Positions 34,868-43,883 of a stretch of 64,000 nucleotides of DNA are shown here, piece after piece. This DNA is from Candidatus Obscuribacter sp. (lineage in GTDB: Bacteria; Cyanobacteriota; Vampirovibrionia; Obscuribacterales; Obscuribacteraceae), in NCBI GenBank assembly GCA_021772095.1, contig JADYXR010000147.1:35981-99980 (forward strand). The letters run 5' to 3'. The position numbers were made by a program, and so were the translations under genes. Below the pieces are notes generated by a model, which had not been told where the DNA came from, made no database searches, and saw nothing but the letters and a program-made list of their open reading frames with translations. Positions within the stretch are counted from its first letter, which is position 1; each line of letters begins with the position of its first letter.

Positions 34868-35266
34868 ATGGAAGCCTTACACATGACCCCGACCAATAAC
34901 GCGAACGACTGCGCGATTCCTTTTCGTATAAAGGATCTGATGGTCGGCGAACTTCTATGCCAGGCAAGTGTGGTTACCGATCAGCAGCTGTTGCAATATG
35001 CAGACCTGGCGCGCGCTGCCAACGGCTCGTTAGGTTCAGCTCTGGTGTTCTCGAACGTGATGACTTCAAGCGAACTATTCGTCACTCGTCGTTTGGTAAA
35101 TAGATACCTCAATGATTCGGACAATCCGGAGAGATACCTAAACGAAGTGCGTAAGTTGTTTGCGACGAAGAAGCCAAAGCCCCTCACGCGGCCGAGCTCT
35201 ATCAGTCTAGCCAAGATTACAAGAAGGCACGCGCAGGTCAGCCAGCCGATGTTCATGGTTTCCTAA
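34868..35266 (+). CDS. Stand-alone MshEN/GspE-N-like domain protein
   Basis: A 132-aa cytoplasmic protein with AAGGAG six to seven bases before ATG. Residues ~25-80 (MVGELLCQASVVTDQQLLQ..LGSALVFSNVMTSSEL) follow the GelLv.aglit.eqL...lGe.Lv..g.vs...L pattern of the MshEN/GspE N-terminal domain. Some MshEN domains bind cyclic di-GMP. The usual ATPase domain is absent. The C-terminal ~40 residues are basic. The assignment is by pattern only. Confidence 0.55.
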   Translation: MEALHMTPTNNANDCAIPFRIKDLMVGELLCQASVVTDQQLLQYADLARAANGSLGSALVFSNVMTSSELFVTRRLVNRYLNDSDNPERYLNEVRKLFATKKPKPLTRPSSISLAKITRRHAQVSQPMFMVS

Positions 35267-35328
35267 ACAGGTTACGTGTTGCCTGAATTGCTGCGATAAT
35301 TTTGGTTCTCACATCAGGAGGTGAACCG

Positions 35329-35649
35329 ATGTCCCCTAAGGTCACAGTAATCGCGCGCCTAAAAGCGAAACCAGGAATGGAAGCAAAAGTAAAAGAAGTG
35401 CTTCTCAAGATGGTCAAAGAAACGCATAAAGAGCCAGGTTGCATCAATTACGATTTGCACGTTTCTTCAGACGATCCTCAAGTTTTTCTTTTTCATGAAA
35501 ACTGGGCATCAAAAGAAGCGCTTGAAAAGCACAATCAAACACCGCATCTTCTCAATCTCAAATCGCTTGGTGCAGAACTATTTGCCGAGCCTTCTGAAGT
35601 CAAGCTGTACGAACTAATTAGCCAACCGAAAGCCGTTGCGGTCTCTTGA
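35329..35649 (+). CDS. Antibiotic biosynthesis monooxygenase (ABM) family protein
   Basis: A 106-aa dimeric ferredoxin-like ABM protein. Typical blocks are VIARLKAKPGMEAKVKEVL, KEPGCINYDLHVS and FLFHENWASKEALEKHNQTPHL. AGGAGG seven bases before ATG 35329 fixes the start. Family members act as quinol monooxygenases or heme-degrading enzymes, and many are uncharacterised. The last 36 bases overlap the 3' end of the convergent gene at 35614. Confidence 0.9.
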   Translation: MSPKVTVIARLKAKPGMEAKVKEVLLKMVKETHKEPGCINYDLHVSSDDPQVFLFHENWASKEALEKHNQTPHLLNLKSLGAELFAEPSEVKLYELISQPKAVAVS

Positions 35650-36087
35650 GGACAATTTTTTAGTGTCCCAGGAGTATTCAGTGCACGCTTCGTTTGCGCG
35701 TATAACTCTGCCGTTGGTCGGATGATCCTGACCCCAAAAATAATAGTCCTGGTACGCGCGTGAAGCCACTCGTCGCTGGGGCTTGGCTACTGTTTTCTTT
35801 GGCTTTACTTTAACGCTGCGAACAACCGGGCGGCTTGCCACAACTGGTTTTGGCGGCGCAGCGACTGGTGTGGCGGCCTGAGTTGGTAAATCGATTCTGG
35901 AGAGCGCGATGCTGTCGGGCGAAAAGTTTTGCAGTTCACCGAATGACCAGTACATCAAACCAGCGCATGTCGCCAGGCCGATGACCGCAGAAAGCGCTGG
36001 AATCAACATCTTCATGCCGTCGTGACTCATGATCTGCAGCGCGATCTTCAGATCATGCAGGTCGGTGCGATTTTCTGGTTCCGACAT
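35614..36087 (-). CDS. Single-pass membrane protein with basic Pro/Val-rich linker
   Basis: A 157-aa protein. The ~25-residue head precedes one membrane helix (about 26-50, MLIPALSAVIGLATCAGLMYWSF). A basic Ala/Pro/Val/Lys stretch (VRSVKVKPKKTVAKPQRR) and a C-terminal part rich in aromatic residues (YQDYYFWGQDHPTNGRV) follow. GGAG lies upstream of ATG 36087. It overlaps the 3' end of the ABM gene by 36 bases. Looks like an envelope-spanning linker protein; family unknown. Confidence 0.6.
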   Translation of the reverse strand: MSEPENRTDLHDLKIALQIMSHDGMKMLIPALSAVIGLATCAGLMYWSFGELQNFSPDSIALSRIDLPTQAATPVAAPPKPVVASRPVVRSVKVKPKKTVAKPQRRVASRAYQDYYFWGQDHPTNGRVIRANEACTEYSWDTKKLSSRDRNGFRLAN

Positions 36088-36578
36088 CCGTTGTGTGACT
36101 CCGGTTAGTAATCGCAAAATGCGTGCGACCAGCGATATTGTATCCAGGGGACTTTCAAGAAATAAAGTGTCATAGATTCAGACTCATGTCAACGTGATCA
36201 GTAGGCGCATAGATAGATATCCAGAGGATGTCCAGCAGGGCGTTTTCAGCAGCGTCAATTTCTTCCAATCTGGTTTCACTTCGAAACATTTTTGAGGAAC
36301 TTCCTGTTGGCAGCCCGCGTCTATGAGCGGACCTTCATATTTGGTCGAACAACCGAGCGATTCAATAAAAGAATTTCTATTACATATTGGCACCAGATTT
36401 GGTGGCACCATCAGGCCTCGAGCGTACGATTTGTGGAGCGTTGGTTTAATGCCCCGGTGTGACGGTGACAAGATGCCTGAATCGGATTTGCGTCCCAGTT
36501 CGGCTCATGATAGTGTGAATTAAGCGATTAGTATGGACTTCGGCTGGTTGGCAGATCAGCGCACCCGTGAACCCTGAG
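36088..36578. other. Gene-free region
   Basis: 491 bases between divergent genes. A 95-codon leftward frame (36184-36471) begins with TTG and has no RBS. Its composition is not clearly coding. I see no repeat or structured element. Confidence 0.4.
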
Positions 36579-38306
36579 ATGAAGCTAACTGATTTAACAA
36601 TTCGAATCGCCGTAATCGCGCTGTTGGCGCACTCTTTCGCCCTTGAGCCTGTTTCAGCCGCGGGTGACGTCGATTACCGGAAAGAAACGAAGGCTTACAA
36701 CTTGTGCACGGAAGGCAGACGCTTTGAGTCGCAGGGAGATCTGACCCAAGCACAGGCGTCCTTGAAAGCAGGCGCAGCGCTCGATCCAACATCGTACTCG
36801 CCCAGCATTCACCTGGCATTAGCAAGATGCTACAGGAGCCAGAAAGCATACCAACAAGCGATTGAAGAAACAAAACTATCTCTTAAATTCAATCCCAATT
36901 CCGAAGACGCAATCTATCAACTGGGCCTAATCTATGATGACCTGGACGATACAGAAACTTCCTTGAAGTATCTCAAGCAATTTATCGCGATCACCAAAGA
37001 CACGACAATGAAGAACAGCACACAGCAGTTCATCAAAACGAACCTCGCGTACAAGAATTTAAAAGCTGCTCGGAAGCTGATGGATGAAGGAAAAGATCGT
37101 GAAGCACTTAAACGGCTGACCATCGCGGCAAACGACGATCCCTCACCAAATTCGGCGATGGTCCATTCCAACATGTCTTATCTTCTGCGCCGCCTGGGTG
37201 ATTCAGAGAAAGCTGTTGATGAGGGTAAGAAAGCACTCGAGTTCGATCCCAACGATAAAGGCACCATATACAATATCGCCATCGCGTGTCAGGACGTTGC
37301 GAAATTTGATGATGCGGTTCATTGGCTGAAACGCTATGCCACGATGGAGACTGACCCGGTGGCTCGATCCGGAGCCGAAGCGCTCATGAAGGAAATTGAA
37401 ATCGATCGAAAGCTATTCAATTCGGTATCGAACAAAAAGTCTGATTACTTAGAAGAAATGCAAACGAATGATACTCGCAGCATTTGGGCGAAGAACCGAA
37501 TGCCGCTTCAGGTCTACATCGAACCGGCCAATGGTGTCAGGGGGTTTCAACCAAAATTCAATTCCTACATTGTTCATGCGCTGGATACCTGGTGCATTTC
37601 TTCTGGAAAGAAACTCAACTACAAACTAACAAAAATCAAAGCCGATGCCGACATTCTGGTGTACTTCACTGAAGAAGAGTTACATAGCGCGACCAGGACG
37701 ACAGAACTAGTAGCCGGTTTGACGACTTATAGATCTTACAGTGATGCTTTCGCCAAAGCGAAAGTTCAAATTCGCACAGTCGATCCATTCCAACCCGCAG
37801 TCGCGGTGGACAAGGCTGTCTGCGCATCGGTGTGCATGCATGAAATCGGTCACGCGCTTGGACTGGGGCATTCGACTTCAATCTATGACGTGATGTATTT
37901 CAGATCCTCATCGAAACAAACCGGTAATCCGACTAATCGAGATACTTCAACAATCGCGCGTCTTTATACTGCATATCCTCCAGTCAACTTTGTAGCAAGC
38001 GCCGCAGCGCTAGAGCCAATCAAGTTCTTGCCGCCGCCGATTTACGTTCCACCGAAGTTGAAGATCGCCAAGAAGTTAGAGCCACCACTCTACATGCCAC
38101 CACCTATAGCGACCGAGAAAAAATTGGAACCGCCACTATATACGCCACCACCTCTGGCGGCACAAAAATCGACGAAGACTGTTCCTTCGACAAAAACGAC
38201 GCAGTCACTTCTTTTCGTTCCTCCACCGCTGGAGCGGAAGAAGACGGTCAAAGGTCCACCGCAACCGCAATTGTTCACACCACCGCCGTTCAGGCGTGGC
38301 AATTGA
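36579..38306 (+). CDS. Exported TPR-matrixin metalloprotease with Pro-rich tail
   Basis: A 575-aa protein in three parts. After a signal peptide (cleavage near VSAAG), TPR units occupy residues ~30-255 (SPSIHLALARCYRSQKAYQQAI, NSEDAIYQLGLIYDDLDD). A peptidase domain (about 285-465) has the zinc site HEIGHALGLGHS (HExxHxxGxxH, about 420) and a downstream Met-turn candidate (SIYDVMYF), as in matrixins/metzincins. The tail (about 480-575) is made of repeats such as LEPPLYMPPPI, LEPPLYTPPPL and PQPQLFTPPPF. The protease would act outside the cytoplasm. The start choice (ATG 36579 or GTG 36567) is uncertain because the RBS is weak. Confidence 0.88.
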   Translation: MKLTDLTIRIAVIALLAHSFALEPVSAAGDVDYRKETKAYNLCTEGRRFESQGDLTQAQASLKAGAALDPTSYSPSIHLALARCYRSQKAYQQAIEETKLSLKFNPNSEDAIYQLGLIYDDLDDTETSLKYLKQFIAITKDTTMKNSTQQFIKTNLAYKNLKAARKLMDEGKDREALKRLTIAANDDPSPNSAMVHSNMSYLLRRLGDSEKAVDEGKKALEFDPNDKGTIYNIAIACQDVAKFDDAVHWLKRYATMETDPVARSGAEALMKEIEIDRKLFNSVSNKKSDYLEEMQTNDTRSIWAKNRMPLQVYIEPANGVRGFQPKFNSYIVHALDTWCISSGKKLNYKLTKIKADADILVYFTEEELHSATRTTELVAGLTTYRSYSDAFAKAKVQIRTVDPFQPAVAVDKAVCASVCMHEIGHALGLGHSTSIYDVMYFRSSSKQTGNPTNRDTSTIARLYTAYPPVNFVASAAALEPIKFLPPPIYVPPKLKIAKKLEPPLYMPPPIATEKKLEPPLYTPPPLAAQKSTKTVPSTKTTQSLLFVPPPLERKKTVKGPPQPQLFTPPPFRRGN

Positions 38307-38311
38307 ACCTA

Positions 38312-38647
38312 CTAAGAACTTTTCGACAGCTTGATTGTTTCAACATCGTCTAAAACCAGCATGCCTTCCGAAACCATCTCCGAGATCGCCGGAATCACTG
38401 ACTGAATTTTTTCGGCGGCATCGATTACAAGAATAAGTTCCGGCATCGAGCTCGACAAATCCATAATCGAAGTCGTGTGCACAGTCGAATGCACTCCAAA
38501 TCCGGATGATCCTCGAAAGACCGTGGCGCCCGAGAATCCTTCCTTCTTGAGGAGATCGATCAAAGCCGCGCTCATGCTGCGTCCATGCCATTTATCCGTT
38601 TCGTTTATAAAGATCATCAATCGTTTCATCAATACAACGTTGTTCAT
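38312..38647 (-). CDS. DUF190 protein of the fluoride exporter operon
   Basis: A 111-aa cytoplasmic ferredoxin-like protein of the DUF190 family (LMIFINETDKWHGRSMSAAL, GATVFRGSSGFG, LPELILVIDAAEKI-like block). AGGAGT precedes ATG. It starts eight bases after the crcB stop. DUF190 genes commonly accompany crcB and are thought to have an accessory role in fluoride efflux. It nearly abuts the convergent protease gene. Confidence 0.88.
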   Translation of the reverse strand: MNNVVLMKRLMIFINETDKWHGRSMSAALIDLLKKEGFSGATVFRGSSGFGVHSTVHTTSIMDLSSSMPELILVIDAAEKIQSVIPAISEMVSEGMLVLDDVETIKLSKSS

Positions 38648-38655
38648 GAATACTC

Positions 38656-39066
38656 CTAAATCAAACGGGCAAGAACAAAACCAATAACGACCGCAACCAA
38701 ACCCAATAGCAGATTGCCACCGAGATTGGCAGTGGCTAAAACCACTTCACCTTTTTGATATAAGGAAAAAGTTTCCATCGCAAGGGCACTAAATGTGGTG
38801 AATCCTCCAGCGAATCCAGTGGTCAGGAAAAATCGAAGACCCGGATCGATTGTGCCTGGCTTATTGAAAGCCAGGGTCACCACAAAGGCGAGCAACGACG
38901 TTCCCAGCCCGTTGACGATAAGCGTTCCCCAGGGAAATGTGGTGCCGAACAGTTGCGCGGCGAAATGCCCGGTCAGATATCGAAACACGGAACCAAACAG
39001 ACCGCCAGCCGCGACGGCTAGCGTTTCTTTGAGCCCGGGAAAACTGAGTTGTTCGAATGAAGGCAT
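38656..39066 (-). CDS. crcB: Fluoride exporter CrcB/Fluc
   Basis: A 136-aa protein with four membrane helices. Fluc signatures are GGLFGSVFRYLTGHF, the FPWGTLIVNGLGTSLLAF block (conserved Asn) and the TTGFAGGFTTFSAL break with Phe-box residues. It works as a dual-topology dimer that lets F- leave the cell. It is the first gene of a two-gene operon with DUF190. I looked upstream (39067-39260) for the fluoride riboswitch pattern and did not find it. Confidence 0.93.
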   Translation of the reverse strand: MPSFEQLSFPGLKETLAVAAGGLFGSVFRYLTGHFAAQLFGTTFPWGTLIVNGLGTSLLAFVVTLAFNKPGTIDPGLRFFLTTGFAGGFTTFSALAMETFSLYQKGEVVLATANLGGNLLLGLVAVVIGFVLARLI

Positions 39067-39283
39067 TATGTATCCAATAATGAGCTGAGCCGAACCAGGT
39101 AATCAATAATAGCCGGAACCAGGGATATTATTTCACGAATCAAACCTGGGTGTTTCCGAGCACCCAACGCAGGAACACCTGTGACGGATGCCCGGCTTGT
39201 TTTTTGGATACCAATTGGTCACAAATTCCGAATAATATCCTAATCTGCGGTAACCGGACCGGCTCGTGGGGGAGCCTTCCTCA

Positions 39284-41803
39284 ATGACTTTAGAAAATCA
39301 AACATCAAACGGTGCAGGCACCGATTATATTCCTGCGTCCAAAATTACTAAAAGCGAACCGTTAACCTCGTCCTACGTAGAGACTGAAGCGCTTCGATCG
39401 CTTTCGTTGTCCGATACCACATCTGGTGGCACCGGTCTGGACAAGACAGGACAAGGCACGCCTCTACTGACTGCGGAAAACTACACGCAGTCGCTGTTAG
39501 GGCCGAGCACGGCGCCCTGGAAAGGAGAGGCGGCGGACGACAGACCATATCCGAATGAATTGGATTTTTCTGCCGGTCTTGCATTCGAGGGCGAATTTGA
39601 TCCGAAGTTCAATACCGTGCCTGGCAAAGCGAAAGGTAAAACCGAAGGGGCTGGTGAAACAGCTCCTCCGACGAAGACTGAAACACCTGGAGATCTCCCT
39701 GCAGGCACGACACCGGATGTGGCTCCGGGAAAAACGCCTGACGCCGCCGTCAAACCAGCTGGAGATAAGCCGCCTGCAGATAAGCCGCTTTCCGAAAAGG
39801 CAATCAAGGACGGAATTGATGCGATTAGCTCCATCGGCAGCGCATTAGGTTTTGGAACAGATCAAGAAGCAGCCCGAATCACCGGCAACGCAGAGAAAGG
39901 CAAGAAGCATGCCGATTCTCAAGACGCTCGATATGTAAAACAATGGCGCGGACCGACGGATAACGGACCAATTGCGCCACCAAAAGATGGCGAAGATCCA
40001 GCAAAATATACGCACACCAATTCCGACAAGTCATCATATACGGTGACAAACGGAAAGATCAGCGACTTCACAACGGCGCCTACCAAGGACTATCCGCAAG
40101 GCGTCAAATACAGTGATATCAAATACGATGGCAAAGGCCAAATCGAGTCATACACTAACAATCTCACTCCCAACGGTCAAACATTTAAGAGAAGTTCTGC
40201 ACCCGACGCAAATGGTTTCGCAAACTGGAAAGGTTTCGATGCCACCACAAACAAACAAATAGAAAATATCGACAATGGGAAACGCAAGCCTGCTGTCAAT
40301 GCAGAAGGTTTCCATAATCTGATTGGCAGCGGCGCATTCAGTGGTCACATGGTCTCACGTCAGATGGACGGCAGCCACGTGGCAACAAAACCTGAATACA
40401 GAAACGGACAAATGGCAGGACTGGAAACGACAACGACGTTGCCAGACAACACAAAAGTTTCGCAGAAAGGTCATTTCGAGAGCAAAACCAACAAATTGAT
40501 CCACGCCAATTCGGTTGTCGTCAAAGAAGCGGATGGACCGAAAACCAGTCAAGTGAAATTCGAGGCAGGAAGCGAGAAAGGAGCGTTAGTCGCTGCGCCG
40601 AAAGCAGAAAAAGCAGCTCCTGGTGATGGCATGCTCGGCGCGATCAAAGATGTACTTTCGCCTCAATCTCTCGACAAACTAAAGGACGTTAAAGCGCTGT
40701 CGATTCAACGCAATGGTCCTCATTCATTCCACATTGCCGGCGACCTGAATAACGTGCGCATGGACCCGCCGAATGTCTCCGTGGGCGGGTTCGGTCCACT
40801 CGGACGCGTATCAGCAACTCCGCAGGGTGGACACCTCAACAAGTTCGATATGAACATGCGCGTCGGTGAAAATCGGCTCGACCTGGATAACATTCACGGT
40901 GTGCACGGAACCGCAAGCCTGACGCGAACAAGACGCAATGGCAGTTCGCGAGGAATCGGCAGCACGCAAACCAGCACCACAGGCGCCTCCTGGGACATGA
41001 ACAGAAACACCCTGGTGGCGAAATCAAGCCAACGAGACACCAATCTCGACGCCAGACATTTTCCAAAAGACAGCTTGACTGGAAAACTTTTGAGCAGTGA
41101 AACTGCAGAGAAAAATGCCAAGGACATGTTGCATGCACTGGACAAAAATCTTGATTCAGCATCGATGAGGCAAGTCCGTCCGGGAGTCTTCGAAGCAAGT
41201 GTAGAACTCAAGCAAAAACAGTTTGCGATTGACGCAAAAATTCCAAACGTCAAAGCAAACATTTATACTGATGACAAAATCAATTTCACTAGAAGCGCTG
41301 CCGGTGTCGAGTTTAAACCGGGTGAAGCTCAGCTTGGCATACAAATCGGCAAAGGACTTGAAGAGCGCAAGGACATCGCAAAAATTTCGTCGGCACTCGA
41401 CAATGGCAAGCCGGTGATGAAAATTGAATTCCACGGCAAGCACGATCCGATGAATATACCGATGGACCAAGCAGCTGCCACGAAGCCTGAAGCGAAATTG
41501 CCAGCGGTGAAACCTGAAGTCGCTAAGCCTGAAGTCGTCAAACCTGAAAGCATTAAACCAACGGTAGTGAGACCGGAAGTGGTGCAACCCGAAGGTGCGA
41601 AACCCGAAGGTGCGAAACCTGAAGTTGTGAAACCACAACCAGCTAGAGTTCAACCAGCGGATAAGGTCGCCGGCAAAATCGAAAGGGACGTAACTCCGCA
41701 CCAACCAGTACGGGATACACGTCCGAGAAGCCAGCCCAGTAACAACAACGCTTGCAATGAAAACTCTGGTCGTCGGCGCTTCTTCTTCCGTCGCGGTCGC
41801 TAA
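39284..41803 (+). CDS. Large low-complexity protein with KPE repeats, unknown
   Basis: An 839-aa protein with no signal peptide or membrane segment. Residues ~1-200 are disordered, rich in Thr, Pro, Gly and Lys (TPGDLPAGTTPDVAPG). Residues ~230-420 have Gly/Asn/Tyr turn-rich motifs (YDGKGQIESYTNNLTPNGQT) resembling wall- or RHS-type beta repeats. Residues ~450-720 are a mixed domain with no recognised family. Residues ~735-800 carry KPEVxKPE-type pentad repeats. The last residues are basic and aromatic (GRRRFFFRRGR). GGGGGAG precedes ATG 39284. The style fits a secreted or surface protein exported without a Sec signal; this is speculation. Confidence 0.75.
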   Translation: MTLENQTSNGAGTDYIPASKITKSEPLTSSYVETEALRSLSLSDTTSGGTGLDKTGQGTPLLTAENYTQSLLGPSTAPWKGEAADDRPYPNELDFSAGLAFEGEFDPKFNTVPGKAKGKTEGAGETAPPTKTETPGDLPAGTTPDVAPGKTPDAAVKPAGDKPPADKPLSEKAIKDGIDAISSIGSALGFGTDQEAARITGNAEKGKKHADSQDARYVKQWRGPTDNGPIAPPKDGEDPAKYTHTNSDKSSYTVTNGKISDFTTAPTKDYPQGVKYSDIKYDGKGQIESYTNNLTPNGQTFKRSSAPDANGFANWKGFDATTNKQIENIDNGKRKPAVNAEGFHNLIGSGAFSGHMVSRQMDGSHVATKPEYRNGQMAGLETTTTLPDNTKVSQKGHFESKTNKLIHANSVVVKEADGPKTSQVKFEAGSEKGALVAAPKAEKAAPGDGMLGAIKDVLSPQSLDKLKDVKALSIQRNGPHSFHIAGDLNNVRMDPPNVSVGGFGPLGRVSATPQGGHLNKFDMNMRVGENRLDLDNIHGVHGTASLTRTRRNGSSRGIGSTQTSTTGASWDMNRNTLVAKSSQRDTNLDARHFPKDSLTGKLLSSETAEKNAKDMLHALDKNLDSASMRQVRPGVFEASVELKQKQFAIDAKIPNVKANIYTDDKINFTRSAAGVEFKPGEAQLGIQIGKGLEERKDIAKISSALDNGKPVMKIEFHGKHDPMNIPMDQAAATKPEAKLPAVKPEVAKPEVVKPESIKPTVVRPEVVQPEGAKPEGAKPEVVKPQPARVQPADKVAGKIERDVTPHQPVRDTRPRSQPSNNNACNENSGRRRFFFRRGR

Positions 41804-41960
41804 CTAGATTTTGGAGTCAGCTATCCCTGGTTTTCTCCTGGGAGGTTCGGTCGCCCAGTCAGTCGGACCCGGTGCTTGCGCGTATCTTGCAACCTTCGAA
41901 CCGCCAGGCGAGCCGACCTAGCTGCCAGTGGACTGCGTTTAAAATCACCCAATTGAACCT

Positions 41961-42125
41961 ATGTATATTGACAAACTGATCGCGATATCAAAAGCGATTG
42001 CATACGTGGCATCACCACCCGCCACGTGCGCTAATAAGATCGCAAATGACGCGAAGGATAAAAAAGCGCTCCCCAATATCCTTACGGCGCAAGGTGATCC
42101 AGATGTGCAAGACCTATCAGTTTAA
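41961..42125 (+). CDS. Possible 54-aa overlapping ORF
   Basis: The frame encodes a 54-residue peptide beginning MYIDKLIAISKAIAYV, with reasonable amino-acid balance. It overlaps the start of the 102-aa gene at 42103 by 23 bases, so it could be translationally coupled to it. No Shine-Dalgarno is visible, so I rate it weakly. A 7-bp inverted repeat (ACGTGGC/GCCACGT) lies inside it. Confidence 0.25.
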   Translation: MYIDKLIAISKAIAYVASPPATCANKIANDAKDKKALPNILTAQGDPDVQDLSV

Positions 42126-42411
42126 TTCTCGCCTTAAAAAATTTGCTATTGCTGAGAGCCGACTAAACGACTACATTAAGGATGTCAAGAACGAGACATC
42201 GCCTGTGGATCAGACCCCAGGGGCGGGGAGGTTTGCCATGGAATTAATCAGTGACGGGCCAATGGAAACCAGTGCATCTAGCTCGGAAGGAGTGACCCTT
42301 CATCTGAGCGAATTGGCAGACATGGATAAGTACTCCGTGATCTATGAAATCGCACGCATTCAGACCTTGATCAGCTCACTGTCCAGCGACAATTGCCGCT
42401 CGGCAGCCTGA
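42103..42411 (+). CDS. Small soluble protein, unknown function
   Basis: A 102-aa protein (MCKTYQFNSRLKKFAIAESR start) with AAGGTG before ATG 42103. A second ATG at 42238 has an even better GGGAGG, giving a 57-aa product (MELISDGPMET). The C-terminal half is helical (LSELADMDKYSVIYEIARIQ). No family recognised. It converges on the aldolase-like gene. Confidence 0.5.
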   Translation: MCKTYQFNSRLKKFAIAESRLNDYIKDVKNETSPVDQTPGAGRFAMELISDGPMETSASSSEGVTLHLSELADMDKYSVIYEIARIQTLISSLSSDNCRSAA

Positions 42412-42506
42412 TTATGAGGAAACAGCTCATTTTCCGCGAGTTCGACTCGCGCATCGCTTCGGGCGCTAACTTTTCCGCTGCTCTAATTTATATCAGCGCA
42501 CTATTT

Positions 42507-43607
42507 TTATTGTACTTTTCCGCGAGTGGCGATCGGCCAAATACCGATCAAGTTCTCGGCGCCTCTCACGACGCAGAAATCATCATGTAATGCGACAGTG
42601 GTGTCGATATGGGATGGGGTCAGGTGTATCCTGTCGCCCGGCTCCAGGTCGATGTCTTCGGATTCCGATTCGATGATGCCGTGCTCATCACCAGCCGGTC
42701 GATAGATCCAGGTCGGGTGTTGCAGGGATGCAGCGTGACCCATATCGACTGACAAACTTTTTGTGCCGGTATCAACGACAACTTTGCGCGCGTTCGGTTT
42801 GCTAACAACAGTAGCGACTACGCTGAGGGCGTTACGAAAGTCCGCACCAATAGCGTTTCTATAAGCTATGTCCATAAAAATAAACGAACCTGGTTGCACT
42901 TCTGTGACGCCATCGAACGATGCGCATATCTCGCTTGTACCGGTACCGCCAGTGGTGACCACGCTGACTTCGTATCCACTGGCTCGAAGTGCATCCGCGC
43001 AAGAAACAAGTTTCTTCATCGACTCACGGCATTGGGCTTCCCTTGCGGCTGGATCCAAATGTTGCAGGTGCCCTTCGTATCCCTGGATGCCGAGTAAATT
43101 TATCGATGGCGAAGCCTCCGAGATCACTCTCGCCAGTTCAAGCGCTTGCGCAACGGTATCAACTCCGGTGCGGTTTTGACCGACGTTCAAATCAATCAAG
43201 ACGTTTAGCTTATGCGGAATAAGTGAGGCGCCGAGCGCAATGTTCAACTGTCGAACTACATTGCAGTTGTCTACGACGACTCGAATATTCGGATGCGTTT
43301 TCAATAGTTTCATCAACCGCGCAATCTTAACTTCACCGGCAATTTCGGTAGTGATAAGAATGTCATCAATTCCGTCTGCAGCAAAAATTTCTGCTTCACT
43401 AAGCTTAGCGACGCAAATTCCGCTGGCGCCGTTCTCCAACAACATCTTGGCGAAAACTGGACTCTTAGCGGTTTTCAAATGCGGTCGAACCGAAACGTTC
43501 GGAAATTTTGCTATCCGTTTCATCAGCCTGCTGATGTTGAATTCCACGTCGTCCAAATCGACGACAACATAAGGCGTGTCAATCTCGTGCAGCCCACTTT
43601 TGTTCAT
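42507..43607 (-). CDS. D-threonine aldolase / DSD1-family PLP enzyme
   Basis: A 366-aa fold-III PLP enzyme. The alanine-racemase-type barrel begins TPYVVVDLDDVEFNI. The lysine-bearing RPHLKTAKS block is at about residue 46, and GTGTSEICASF forms the phosphate loop. The C-terminal beta domain ends in PSHIDTTVALHD, where His and Asp/Cys act as metal ligands in D-threonine aldolase and eukaryotic D-serine dehydratase. It probably cleaves or dehydrates D-beta-hydroxy amino acids. ATG 43607 is preferred over an adjacent upstream TTG. Single-gene unit. Confidence 0.88.
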   Translation of the reverse strand: MNKSGLHEIDTPYVVVDLDDVEFNISRLMKRIAKFPNVSVRPHLKTAKSPVFAKMLLENGASGICVAKLSEAEIFAADGIDDILITTEIAGEVKIARLMKLLKTHPNIRVVVDNCNVVRQLNIALGASLIPHKLNVLIDLNVGQNRTGVDTVAQALELARVISEASPSINLLGIQGYEGHLQHLDPAAREAQCRESMKKLVSCADALRASGYEVSVVTTGGTGTSEICASFDGVTEVQPGSFIFMDIAYRNAIGADFRNALSVVATVVSKPNARKVVVDTGTKSLSVDMGHAASLQHPTWIYRPAGDEHGIIESESEDIDLEPGDRIHLTPSHIDTTVALHDDFCVVRGAENLIGIWPIATRGKVQ

Positions 43608-43883
43608 CAATCCTCATCCATTTGAAACTGCAACTTGCATAAACCCAGGTTAAATCTGCCAGACCAAAATAACATACCCTGATAGAAGGGTTCATTAGAC
43701 TACGCTGCCGAAATTCGATGCGCAGACTGGTTCGCCATTAACCAAGTTAACCAAGATAATGTTGGAAAACCCTCAGCGTGGCATAATAAAGATCTCGTGG
43801 AAACAGAAAATGCGATGCAGTTACCTCGCACGTAACTTCTGTTTTTGTACTCATGAAATTGCCCTGACGAAAGGCGGTTAGCA

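Noticed and set aside
36184..36471. 95-codon leftward ORF
   Set aside because: TTG start without RBS; weak coding character.
39067..39260. Fluoride riboswitch upstream of crcB
   Set aside because: The minus-strand leader has GC-rich hairpin arms but lacks the GATGG and CTGATGNC elements expected for the crcB motif.
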